From: Kalaharituber pfeilii
Lineage: Eukaryota > Ascomycota > Pezizomycetes > Pezizales > Pezizaceae
Direction of reading: 5' to 3'
DNA length: 64,000 nucleotides
NCBI GenBank assembly: GCA_015179045.1
Contig: WHUZ01000014.1
Coordinates: 186,001-250,000, forward strand
In this document: one piece after another, positions 26,060 to 37,035 of the stretch
How positions within the stretch are numbered: position 1 is the stretch's first letter
Layout of the letters: the number at the start of each line of letters is the position of its first letter
Made by a program: the position numbers and the translations under genes
The notes under the pieces: model-generated
Told to the model about the DNA's origin: nothing
Seen by the model: only the letters and a program-made list of their open reading frames with translations
The model's database searches: none

Positions 26060-27055
26060 CAGCAGCGTCAATTTGACAGGCATGGCAGGTCTCTTTTCAA
26101 GTTGATAGCAAGCGATGAGCCAACATTAGCTGAATTTGACAGATATAACAGGTTCCCGTTGCAAGCACGAGATGCAAGATGTAGCAGAATAAGCTCAATT
26201 AACAGGTTATCCAGGTCTATTTCCACTGTACGAGATGTGGCAGAATGAGCCAAATTTGACTGGTATTGACAGATCCTATACGATAGTGTAAGATATAATA
26301 GAATAAGCTCAATTTGACAGGTATGACAGGTCCAATACAATGGCACAATATATAGCAGAATGAGCTCAATTCAACTGGTATGGTGTATCTCTCTTATGTA
26401 GCAAATGAACTTAATTTAACAGGTCATTCAGGTCTATTTCCATTGTGTGAGATATGGCAGAACGAGTCGAATTTGAGAGATACGGCAGGCCCTACACGAT
26501 GGCGTGAGATGTAATAGAATGAACTCAATTTACAGGTATTTTTACCTTGCAAGATGTGGCAGAATGAGCCGAATTTGAGAGGTATGGCAGCTCCTACATG
26601 ACGGTGCGAGATATAGCAGCATGAGCATAATTTAATAGATATGGCAGGTCCCACTCGATGGCGGGAGAAATGCCAGAATGAGCCAAATTTGACAGGTATG
26701 AGAGGTTCTATATGCCAGTATGAGATATGATAGAATGAGCTCAATTTAACACATATGTCAGGTTCTATACAACAGTATGAGATGTAGCAACATGAGCTGA
26801 ATTTGATATGTATAGTGGGTCTTTTTCGATGGCATGTGATGAGGCAACATGAGCTCAATTTAATAGGTATGGTACACCTCCCTTAACGGCGTGAGAGGTG
26901 GCAGAATAAGCCGAATTTGATACCTATGATAGGTTCTATACAATGACATGAGATATGGCAGAATGAGCTTAATTTAGTAGGAATGGCATAGCTCACTTGA
27001 CAGCGCATGATAAGGCAATATGAGCTCAATTAAACAGGTATGGCAGGTCTTCTAA
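26060..27055. repeat. Degenerate satellite, unit about 55 to 60 bp, roughly 17 copies
   Basis: A recurring pattern runs through this kilobase: AATTTGACAGGTATGGCAGG, then a variable 15 to 20 bp with CTATACRATGG, then GAGATRTAGCAGAATGAGCT. Copies diverge by substitutions and small indels, with spacing of about 55 to 60 bp. No open reading frame persists along the array in any frame. The array starts right after the GTCGAC repeats and sits inside the TIR-bounded block. Confidence 0.85.
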
Positions 27056-27697
27056 GATTGTAATCTGTAGTGGAATAAGAATACGGTGGAGCAGTAGTAG
27101 AAGAGATGGAATAGTGGGGGGCACTTGTATATAGATCAGCATAGCTAGTTATTAATGAATAAACAATTGGTTGTCAAACATGATATTATGGCGCGGTAGA
27201 ATAAATCTATGCAATAAGCGTGAGAGGCATGAGTAGTCAACTACTAATTCTGAGGATATAGTCTGTAATTGATAATGTAGAGCATATAAGTCTAGAATTG
27301 ATAACATAGTAAATATCAGGCTATAGTTGAGGATAACATAAATAAAAAAGAGCCAAATTCCAGCTGCCAGAGAAAATACTCAACATTGAGGAGGACAGCC
27401 GACGCGGAAAGCCATCCAGACACAGTGTTAGAAAGGTTCTATTACTGGGATAGGCGGTTGACGTCCCATGGCATTAATGCATCTGACGCATGGAACGCCT
27501 TGGGATGTGAACAATTTTTTTTGCTAATGAGTGTTTGTGATGAAAAATGAGCCTATGATGGTGTATGTACAGGGTTGCAGTAAATAGAACTAATTACAGC
27601 TTAGTTACAACTACAAGTTTTTCTGTCGACGTAGCAACCGTAGTTTCTAAGGGACCTTAGACGGTTGCCTTCGCCAAGGACAAGCTTTGCCATAACT
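27056..27697. other. Inner right flank of the TIR-bounded block
   Basis: This is A/T-rich sequence with many stops in all frames. No gene or repeat was recognised apart from the terminal repeat that follows. Confidence 0.35.
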
Positions 27698-27762
27698 AAA
27701 CGAAAGATAGTCAAGACCCTCGCTGCGCTCGGAGAGTGCCCTAGGGGCTTGGTATGAGACTA

Positions 27763-29685
27763 GGACACACTCCCTTTTAGCTGTTTGACGAGAGTGGAGG
27801 TTATCATGGTGGCCATCCGTTTGAGTCTGTGACGTTTGGATCTATGACAGTAGATCCCCCTCCTAGGGCCCACATCGTAGGCGGCTAGATCTTCTACGGG
27901 GTTCTGATGGCGGCTTAGATTGTTAGCTTGACTGTTGGTTTATGCTGTGGTTCACGTTGCAATTTAGATGTCGTCCTGACTTTCTTGGGTGCATGCTGTG
28001 AAAACTATGGAGTATTTCATCACAGTGGGGCAAGTTCCTCAAGTCATCAAGTCATAGATATTTAGGGCTTACCGAGGTGGATTCTTAAGTTTAGATTTGT
28101 TTCAACTTCCCAGTCAGGATCTCCATCTATTTAGACAGGCGAGAGGGGTGATTCACTATTCCCTGGTAGTGGTCCATCGTCGCAGACTTAAAGAGGTAAT
28201 ATTGGGAGACTGGATGGAGATTTGACATTGCGCTGGGCAGCTCTGGCTCACCAATGTTTGCAGATTACCCTGAAACCACCACGGCCTTTAGCAGCGAGCT
28301 TTTGCTTCGCTGAGTTGTCCGGATCTGTGGTCTGCTGTGAGGAATACCAGGTCACCTGCTTCGTTATTTGCAAAGAAATGCCCCGTCCCTAGAGAATAGC
28401 TATGGTGTTTCTCCTCGCTTCCGTCACTAATATCCATTTTCTTCTTGCTCTTGAGCTTATTTTTTGGCCTCTCTCTTTCTCAGCGGCATCAAATATTGTC
28501 ATTTATCTGGCCATGACCTCCCACTACTTCCTCTTGCTCGGGATCCCTTGAGTCCTCCAGCTTATCTTTGACGTAGTTCTGCCTTTCTAGCTGCCACCGC
28601 ATCTTCATTCCGTCGCCTGGGTCCTTAAGTTTGTATCTATCTACTATCCCCGTAAGTCACCTCCTCTAGGCGCGGACATACTCTGGTAAAGCTCACCAAG
28701 TCGGATGCAGGACGATGGTCTAAAATCTTTGCTATGACCTCTATAACAATTTATAATGGCTAACGGGAGTTACTAACCGCCATATACAAAGGAAGAGATA
28801 GGAACATTCAGATATAAACTAGTCTTCCGGAGGAGATCATCATTGTTGCATGTTAAGGATCCAGCACATCTCGCCAAACGGGCTGTGACGGCATTGATAC
28901 TCTCTGGAAGCTCTTACTCAGAGAGATTGTAACTCTCAGGTTCTATCTTGTAGTTTTCGGCTGTGAAGGTTGCGAAGGTAAGGAAGGGTAAGCCTAGCCG
29001 GAGATTAATCTCAGTTCAGCTCAGGCCCTAATGGTTTAGAATGTCATGTAATCATTAGCATAAGCTCCAGGCCCCCCAATGGAACTCTAAGTTCCTAACG
29101 GGCTCATAACTGCAATAGAAGCTGGCAAAGTCTTCGTTTCGATGGATCCTTCTTCTTGCTGGGTGTATAGCTGTGTGCAATTATATTCGATAGAGTCAAC
29201 TAGGAGCTAAAGCAGATGTGTTCATGTTAACGGCAAATGTAGCAGTCAGGGAGCAGCTAGACAAACCGCAAGCGCTTGCGCTGGATCGGATTTGCACAAT
29301 TGTGGTCTCATACCAGTAGTCTAATGCTATTAGTCTGGCTGCATGCCATCATGCCAGAGTATTTTTTTACTGTTGATGCTTGAGTAGTAAGCTGCATCCA
29401 GATTGGCCAGAGTGATACAGTGAGATAATCACGTGCTCGTTACTTGATGCATATTTTGTACCCAGACTACATAACGGAGCACTTGCCGTGTAGTTAGGGA
29501 CCTAACCCTTGCACATGATGCTAATCTATTTGCAGAACCTCAGAACGCTGACACTAAATGTTTCTATTCAAAATTACCTTTTTTGCACCACGCCCAACCA
29601 GCCCGTCCGAATATCGTGGGTTAATCAAATGCAAATGAAATAGGTGATAGTACACGCTGTTAAGCAAAAACAACTATCGCAAACA
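27763..29685. other. Gene-free region, possibly decayed coding sequence
   Basis: No intact ORF over 60 codons was found in 1.9 kb. On the minus strand near 28.1 to 28.3 kb a frame with coding-like composition is broken by stops, which could be a decayed gene, but it is too short to identify. Confidence 0.35.
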
Positions 29686-32545
29686 TTATCCAAAGTGGAA
29701 AAGAGTCTGTTTCTGTTTTCCTTTTCTCTTTTTCCCACTCGATGTCCCTTCAGTTTCAACGTCCGCTTCAGCTGTGTTGGACCCATTGGGCTGATTTCCG
29801 GATGTCCAGGCATTAACCACTGTCCCCCTCCCACCATTGCGTATCACTGGGCCAAAATTGTGCATTGGCTGTTTTGGAGGTAGTGACGGGAATTCTGAGG
29901 CGGAAGGTGCTCGGCTTGCGTTAGCTGAAATGGTCAAAGGTGAAGCATAGGATGTCGATGTAGCAGCCGTAGTTACGATATGGCGTGAGGGTTGAGAAAG
30001 TTGAGGCGCAGGAGACGTCCAAGGGGAAGTTGACAGCGTGCTACCGCCTACGCTGCGATTTGTACTAGATGTTGCGGAGGAGGATGCTATTGGGCTTGCA
30101 GCAGAACCCCATGCACCTTGTCTTGCACTTCGTGCAGAGGGTGTCGTTGAGGATTTGATTTTGAGCACTCTTGAACCTCGAGGGGTGCCGTCTGCGGCGC
30201 CGGTACCAGAAATGGGTGGATAATCCTCACTCTGATACGGCTCAGTACCGTTCTCATCAACATAAACACACCAGAAGCTCAAAGTGACTACTTACCACAG
30301 CCTTCCAACTATTCCATGCAGTCAGAAGCTCTAGCCGTTTCGTCTCGTTTTCATAAAGCTCAGCAAGAGCCCTAATCAAAATTCCGAGTTCATTTGTGCT
30401 AACATTGAATAAACTCCAAAACTTGATTAAACCGATTTAGTGATTATAAAATTGACAGTAGGGGTATTGAGAAGAAACATACAGCATCACAAGTTTCACG
30501 CGCCGTTTTCACTCCAGATTTATACTCGCTTACATATCTTCTGAATGTGTCTAGCTTGGCTGAGTCATTCTTCAACAGTGAGGAGGCGCGTTCAAGTACT
30601 TGGGCATGACGGCTACTATCATTAGCTTCTTGGCCCATAGTTAGAACCCAATTTACACTTACGCTTTCTTGGTCTCGTCTACTTGTTGCACTGCTGGTTG
30701 AGAAGGTTGAGATGCTAACAAGTAGTTAGTTTACATGGACTGCATGTCTCGATAAGCTAGCATAATCATTACAACTTACAGGCTGGTGATTGATATGGCG
30801 CATTGCCTGGAGCTGGGGCTCCGCTTGGCGCAAGAGGTTGTGGAGCTCCAAGTGGAGGAAAGTGCGGCACAGCAGACATGCCAGCAGGACCAGTAGTAGA
30901 CGCTCTGGTAATGGGAAGTGGGGAGCCAGCATTTTGTGCATTGGTCGCGCTTAGAGGTGGGAATTGGGATGCTGAAGTGGATAATCCTGGAGGTCCGACA
31001 GCAGATCTGACTGATAGGGTAGGTGCAGTTTGAACTTGGACTGGCCTTTGTGCCGGTACAGGTGCAGGCTGTGCGGTATAAGCTGGTCCACCTGGATTCG
31101 TTAACTGGCCACCAAATGTCCTTGTTGTTGTGGATTGCGCACTTTGCACAGCCAACGTGCGTTGAAAGGCTAATTCGTCCCTTCGCAATGGCTGCTCCGT
31201 TCTCAGAGGTGGAAGATCAGCGTTAGGATCTCTTCCACGTCCTCTCCCTCTGCTTTCTTGAGGTGCTCTGGCATTTTGAAAGTGCGAAATATCTATTCTC
31301 CTAGCATCTCGCTTTGCAGCTTTAGAAAGTCCATGAGGGTGTACTTCCAATTGATGCGCTTTGAGATCCACCTCTGAGTCAAATACGACAAACTTTTTTT
31401 CCAAGCACTCAGGCTCTTGACACATGTAGTGCATTTCTTGAAAGTGTAACACCAAGGCATCATAGTTGAGGTAGTACTGCTGGTTCTGAGAATAGTTTTG
31501 CCGATCACACAAGAAGCAACGCTCGTGAGCTTCGCGACAATGGTTATATAGCTCATCACTGCTGTAGAACCTTTCTCTACAGAACCCACACTCTGGATGG
31601 CCTTTGAAACCACTCTGATCAACTGCACCTGGTAAATCGTCGCCTTCTCTTTCATGCTTTCTCAGCCCCTGAGTTGTGAACAGGGAATGCTCATGCGTGA
31701 ACACCTTCTTATTTCGAGTGCAGAGCTTGCTATTTCAGGAGTATTAGAAAGCGTTTGGAAGCCTCATGTAGAAGAATGTGAAATCCTACCACAATACCCT
31801 GTTATGTGCAGCCTTGACGTGAGAATGTAGGTCCTTCCATCCACGACAGGCAATATCACACTGTGATTCTGGACAATTATATCGCAGGAGTAGCACAGTA
31901 TCATCATGAATTCGTGCAGTGGCGTATTTAATCCCCAGGCTTGCATCCGTTTTCACGATGTAGGCGTCGTTAAATTTTTCGTACTTGCGATCCTCATCTG
32001 GCGCGAACACAACGTAATCCGTTTCAGTCTGATAATAACTCCCCATTGTCAGAACAATTCATTGAGAGCATGGTGAGGCTGTATACTCTACAATGGGCGC
32101 AAGCTTTGTTTCCGTACAAAGCTCGCATACGAAGCGAGCATATATGACATGTAGAATGACCGCATGGCGTAATTGAGTAGTAGATCACCGGGTTAGCGCA
32201 TATGAAGCAAACAGTGTCCTCTGTTCCGTCTTCGGGTTGACCGTCGGCTTGCTTTGTGCTATCAGAGACTATCAACGACTGAACTGGTTGTTGAAGAGGA
32301 TCTGGAGGAGTATGCTCAATCGAACGCTGCTGCGCTTCTGCAATACCCATTCCCGCTCCACTTCTTCCCCGACCACCGCGGGCCCTGCCAAATCCACCGT
32401 CTCGGCCATAGCCTCTTCCTCTTCCAAATCCCCGCCCGCCTCGACCATGTTCGGTCAACCTTCCTCGATATCCTCTGGGCCGCGTTCCGACTTCTTGGTT
32501 GCTTTGTGCACTTGGCGATGCTGTGTCGGCAGTGACAGATTCCAT
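29686..32545 (-). CDS. hel2: HEL2/ZNF598-type RING E3 ubiquitin ligase of stalled ribosomes
   Basis: Seven exons on the minus strand: 32545-32087, 32028-31798, 31725-30780, 30714-30663, 30615-30483, 30421-30296 and 30231-29686, giving 830 residues. All joints keep frame. An RGG-rich N-terminus (22-66) precedes a RING finger (Cys113 to Cys152, CFICANP ... CGHSTCHIC ... CAHC). C2H2-like fingers follow (CPESQCDIACRGWKDLHSH; CGFCRERFYSSDELYNHCRE; CFLC; CQEPECLEKKF). The C-terminal half is Pro/Ser/Ala-rich and ends with a lysine-rich KKRKGKQKQ followed by TLFHFG. The family ubiquitinates small-subunit proteins (uS10) at collided ribosomes to start ribosome quality control. Length is a little above yeast Hel2 (639) but usual for filamentous fungi. 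Confidence 0.93.
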
Positions 32546-33301
32546 TGCCAGCTTTGTGAAGATGACCTCTCCTGGAAAGGCCGAGACTTAATAAGCCAAT
32601 TTTGGGGGGTAAAATTAGGTAGGCAGCAGAAGATGATGCCAGAGGATATTGGGCGGCCTGGCTTACCAGCTGTGGGACAGTTTTTATAGCAAGGATATGT
32701 ACTATGTCCGGGTCTGGTGAGACAAGATGTAGTCTAATATGAGTCGTAAGAGGCTTAGTGGCGGCAATGCTGGGAAGCCCCCGCGTTGAACTTGCACGGG
32801 TGCCCAAGGCAAACTATGCACATGAACGCAAATTAGTTCGGTTGCACGTCCAAGTTGACAAGTTGACAGTAGTTTTTATCCTCTATAAAACAAATATGTC
32901 GAAGGTGATAGCTACGGTATGAGTACAGATTGCCAGCCTCGATCATCTCTTGTATGTGCAAACGAAACGCACGAAGGTAGAGCACGGTGCATGCAGAAGT
33001 ATGCGTGAACATCTAATACTTGTTGAAGCACACTCACATCATTCAGAGTGCCAGAGTTTGCTACACATAAAATTACTACATATGTGGATACTTACACAAA
33101 GTGCCTCTAGAAAAGCGAATCTAGAAAAGAAGCATTAACACGTAGGCTGAAACAATTTTTATTTCTCGATATCCAAAGATCTATGTCATTCATTCGTTCA
33201 ACTATGCCATGATGTACCCCAATTTGCATCAATATCAGAACCTGATCAAAACCACGATCCCTCACAGCAGAAAAATAAAACAGACTCGGTAGTTGGATAC
33301 C
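32546..33301. other. Spacer between the SWIB gene and HEL2
   Basis: Both flanking genes are on the minus strand, so this holds the 3' UTR of the SWIB gene and the promoter of HEL2. No other gene was seen. Confidence 0.4.
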
Positions 33302-34595
33302 CTATGTCTCTATTTCTGCATCCGCATCTCCCTCTTCCTCTGCCTCTACCCCTGCATCGTCCCCATCATTCTTTTGTAATGGAAAAATATGGGATGATAA
33401 GTCTTCATACAGGACTCGAATCAGTTTATGAACCTCAACCGATGATCTAAAGCAAAAACATTTGACTCACATTTGTTCATGGTAAACATGTGTACTCGGG
33501 AAGCCCCGTTGAAGACGCGTTTCATCGAATCGTCACAAATGATATACCTTTTGTCATTTGGATCTTGAAGACCATGTTCTTTGACATACGCCCAAATACT
33601 CTTAACACATTCAGGCCGAGAGCACTTTGCTATTCTGTCAGCTACTTCTTGAGCCTGAGGATAACTCTTCATACCTCTGTCTTGCCAATTAAATCACTAA
33701 GAGCTTCAGAGAGTTGCATGGGCGCCTATATACACATTAGTTGTCCTCTTTACATGAAAGCTCTATTCAATGGAAACAAGCGCGAGGCCAGAACTCACAT
33801 TAAACGGATTATTTCTATTGATTGCCCTTTTCTTCTTTCCTGGCTGGCTAGTTTCGTCTGCAGATATATCCGAATCTATTTCTGGCTTGCTCTTCTTTGG
33901 TCTCTTTTTGGGAGGGATTTTTTTTTTGTTTGCTGAAGTCGCAGAGCGAGAGGGCCTCCCAGAATTCAACTCCTCGTGAAGCTTCGCAGCAAGCTTAGCG
34001 TCGTGATCAAGATCATGCTTTCTTTTACTTGAAGTTTTCGCCATCTTTTGAGATGTGGCAGGAGACGATGCCGAGAGGGTTATGGACTCCGCACCGGATA
34101 TGGTTCCGTCAGTAGCGCAATGTTCTGACTTCGCTTCCTTCTTCATTTTACTATCATCATCGCCATCCTGCTCAGTCAAGATCTCGTCGAATCTCTCGGT
34201 GATGAGGTCTTTGATTTCACCCTGCGTTTCATCCGTCAATATTTTGCCATCAAACCTTCCACATATGTTTGCATACCTTTATCGGAGTAAGATCGTATCC
34301 AACCACCTCTTGCAGATGGGCCCTCACACTACGCTGTGATACCGTCGTAAGATCTGAACTTCGTAAGAACGCATCGATAATACGAGTGAACTGAGCTGGT
34401 TAGTAAATCGCTCCCCATAATGCAACTGCAAGCCAAGACCCCGTACAAAATTGAAACAATGTGAATGCTGAACAATGGAAAATGAAATTATCAACAAACC
34501 TCAAGTTTCTGCTCAGGTGTCACTGTATATGTGTCAGTACAATCTTTAAAGACAGGCCTGGATTGGGTATAAAATGTTTACCCACCTGTAGCCAT
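33302..34595 (-). CDS. tri1: DEK_C plus SWIB/MDM2 domain protein (TRI1/UAF30 type)
   Basis: Seven exons on the minus strand: 34595-34586, 34522-34500, 34390-34277, 34221-33799, 33725-33675, 33624-33471 and 33414-33302, giving 295 residues. The first two exons are tiny (10 and 23 nt) but each joint has good sites and keeps frame, giving MATVTPEQKLE then FTRIIDAFLRSSDL. Residues 1-60 fit a DEK_C domain. A long lysine-rich, disordered linker follows, with the basic stretch KKKIPPKKRPKKSK, and then a SWIB domain (about 191-270: LSEALSDLIG, CVKSIWAYVKEHGLQDPNDK, MKRVFNGASRVHMFTMNKF). The tail is acidic. SWIB proteins of this class associate with chromatin or the Pol I upstream activating factor. 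The exact role here is inferred only from domain order. Confidence 0.9.
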
Positions 34596-34920
34596 TGTAC
34601 TCCACGAGATCCCTGCAAGACACAAGAAAATCCTAGAGAAGATAAAAATCCAATGGCTCTACACCAAACTGAGAACAAATCCAGGTAGTAGAAGCGTGGC
34701 TGATGGATTGCACAATTAACATGTGGCAGAAACTACTGACGTTGAGAAACTGGCAGCGGCTTGGGCAGCTGGCGGATGAACGGTAGATTCTGAAGTTCGC
34801 AAAGTTTGCTGAGGTTTGTCACGAGAGCGCCGCGGAGGTGAGCTCTTCCCTGATAGGCGACAGAACTAACAAGAGATGATCAGGAACTCCCCAGATGCAT
34901 ATGCACAGATCCAGGTCCTA
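34596..34920. other. Promoter-side spacer of the SWIB gene
   Basis: This short region upstream of the SWIB gene ends at the TIR of the next element, so the element lies about 325 bp from the start codon. No gene was seen. Confidence 0.4.
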
Positions 34921-35335
34921 CCGTATTCACTCACTTAAGAGGTAAAACACAAACGCGCGCTATGGTGGTCTTGGCAAGCCTCTTAGCGCCAGTGCGCGTG
35001 TATTACGGAAAGGCACGTGATGATCCCCGAATTACCCGCGATGCTAATGTCAACACCACGGAGACTGATAGTATGAAGGATCTGAGTGCTGAAGTAGGAG
35101 ACTGGATCAGGGTGATTAGACTGGCTTTTGGGTGCTGAAGAGTAGGAGATATTATATATTGAGTATGTTATAGGGAAGAGCTTTTCCTTACTGACTGATA
35201 GTGCGGGAGAAAGAAGAATAAGCCAAACACATATGGGGAGAGTGCAGAGTATGGAGCCAGAAATGGCTCGGGGGAAGGTCCGTCATTTCTAAATATTTGT
35301 TAGTATATATACTTGAATATAAAGTGTGATACATA

Positions 35336-35835
35336 CTTTTTTTTTTTTTTTAATATCATTACTCGCGTGCCACCCTGCCAGTGTGGGCTATGGTGAGGAT
35401 TTAGGTACGTGATACATACTTGACTAAAGTTGTACGCCGCTGCTGTTTAAAATTCTAGATATATGGAAGGTTCTACTCATTTAAATACTCAAACAATCTG
35501 GTAAACGCTGGCCTTAATTCACCTGGATAGCTGTGGAGGGATTCGTTTAATTGGCCTGGGCTGGCCTGAATGGTCTAGACCGGCCTGAATAGTCTGGACT
35601 GGCCTGGTTGGCCTGATTGTTTCAGGCCGGTCCTCACGGCCTGGACTGATTGTTCAGGCCAGGCCACACCCAGAATTTCACGGTCCAGGCCTTCTGTTGG
35701 CCTGGGCTAGCCTGGCCTGTTGGATTCATTTGCAATGTTATCACTTGGTTATTTCTTTTCCTTTTACTTCCTCATGTACTTAATCTCACCATAGCCCACA
35801 GGGCGGCATGTGAGTAATGATATTAAAAAAAAATA
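35336..35835. mobile_element. Nested inverted-repeat unit with T-rich/A-rich ends and GGCCTG core
   Basis: Inverted ends of about 70 bp share TAATATCATTACTC and GTGGGCTATGGTGAG. The left end opens with a run of T and the right end closes with A and then AAATAAAATA-type repeats to about 35880. The core (about 35545-35720) is rich in GGCCTG and its complement CAGGCC, so it can fold on itself repeatedly. The class is uncertain: the tails recall retroposed elements placed head to head, while the inverted ends recall a MITE. Confidence 0.65.
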
Positions 35836-35913
35836 AAATAAAATAAAATAAAATAAAATAAATAAATAAAATATTTAAAAAAAAATTTGAAAAAATTCCT
35901 TACTGTGGCAGAA

Positions 35914-35962
35914 GTGCCCAGACTCTCTTATTTAAGCGTGCCATATAAGAGAGTCTGGGCAC
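35914..35962. repeat. 18 bp perfect palindrome, MITE-like terminus
   Basis: GTGCCCAGACTCTCTTAT (35914-35931) and its exact reverse complement (35945-35962) flank 13 bp. The sequence GAGTCTGGGCACGAGAAC from its right side recurs at 46403-46420, and a variant GAGTCTTGGCACGAGAA occurs near 48311. Confidence 0.8.
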
Positions 35963-36239
35963 GAGAACAGAGCATGTAGTCTCGCGAACCAGACCCTATT
36001 CTGCTTAGTAAGCTCGTATGAAGAGCATGGTATGCTATTTTACTGTGCATCTTTATTCCTTTATCGAGATTTTAGTAGCCAGAGGGTCTTGGCATGAGAC
36101 TACTGGAGATTATTGCATTCCTGTGCTTAGTAATACCAATATTGCACCAAAGAACACGCTAGCGCGATGTTAATGAAGTTCTGCCAAGACCACACTAGCG
36201 CACGTTTGTGTTTTACCTCTTAAGTGAGTGAATACGGTA

Positions 36240-37035
36240 ATTGCGAATTTGACTTTGCTATCCAAGAACTTGAGTTGCAGTTAATTGGCCTTGAAGCACT
36301 GTATCTGGGTATTCTCCGAACTGGCGCTGTCAAGATTATTTCTGGGAGTTCGGCAGCATGGGGAAGCTTAAGCGTCAAGCAGGCAACAGCCAGGCACGCT
36401 AAAAAGGTTACTTGAAGTAAATGTAAAGTATTTCGACCGCCCCGGCCCATGCTGCACTGTAGCACCGCGATGGTACGCGATCAGTGAGATGCGCCTTGCA
36501 CTTGCATATGCTGGGCAAGCGATTCAAGTTTCGCATGGCTAGGACCCAGAGGCTGTTCCATCCTGAGAATTCTTCTAGGGAATGAGCCATGCCTCCAATT
36601 GATCCAGCGCCGTGCCCCGCCGTGCCCCGCCGCGAGTGGCAAGTTGAACCGTACTTCAGCAACTTTGCTTATCGCTCTCGTCACATAGATTGATCTACCA
36701 GCCCTCCAGTCTTGGCACCAAGATCTCCTAACCAGTAAAATATGTATTCGGACAGGGGTACTAATTCACATTATGCGCTATGTCCGAATACTAGCTAGTA
36801 TGATATGAGAATATCTTGAAAGGTTAGCAAAGTAAACTTCTGACGGCTTGACCAACCAGTTGTTACAAGAGCACGTGACTTGCATTGTCTGCCAAGATGC
36901 TACCCTGGCAAGGAAGTGGACTGTCTTTCGAATTCTTGGCGTCCACCCACGAAAACTTATTCCTTCTCCCACTCACATACCGATGTGCCTGCCTCTCCTC
37001 AAATACCCAACAAAGCCTTGATCAAGACAGCAACT
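36240..37035. other. Upstream region of eIF3b
   Basis: No gene was supported. It holds a 48 bp MITE relative (36744-36791) and a CACGTG palindrome near 36872, about 165 bp before the eIF3b ATG, which could be a bHLH-type site. Confidence 0.4.
36744..36791. mobile_element. 48 bp MITE relative of the element at 3859
   Basis: Arms GTATTCGGACA and TGTCCGAATAC (11 bp, perfect) enclose a loop with ATTATGCGCTATG, the same core as in the 78 bp element at 3859-3936. It lies about 245 bp upstream of the eIF3b start codon. Confidence 0.7.

Larger units (their letters stand above)
20590..27760. mobile_element. 7.2 kb block bounded by matching inverted repeats at TA sites
   Basis: The left end (20590-20668) and right end (27698-27760, inverted) share about 63 bp, beginning GTCTCATRCCAAGCCCCTAG and ending in CTTGACTATCTTTCGTTT. 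The left copy has an extra 16 bp that partly repeats its own sequence (CCTCCGAG twice). Both ends abut TA (20588-20589, 27761-27762). Inside are a fold-back element, a multi-exon gene of unknown function, a repeat-bearing ORF and a satellite array. This could be one large non-autonomous DNA transposon with cargo, or two separate copies of a small element that happen to face each other. No transposase catalytic core is intact in the block. A similar terminus (TAGTCTCATGCCAAGACCCT, inverted) is seen near 36075-36100. Confidence 0.55.
34921..36237. mobile_element. 1.3 kb TIR-bounded non-autonomous element at TA sites
   Basis: Inverted ends of roughly 55 to 60 bp match closely: the left begins CCGTATTCACTCACTTAAGA and the right is its reverse complement ending at 36237. 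TA lies immediately outside each end (34919-34920, 36238-36239), which fits a Tc1/mariner-type target duplication. The interior has no transposase frame and instead contains another inverted-repeat unit (35336-35835) and an 18 bp palindrome (35914-35962), suggesting serial insertion. Confidence 0.8.

Noticed and set aside
28090..28330. Minus-strand decayed coding segment
   Set aside because: Composition is suggestive but stops break it within 60 codons and no family could be named.
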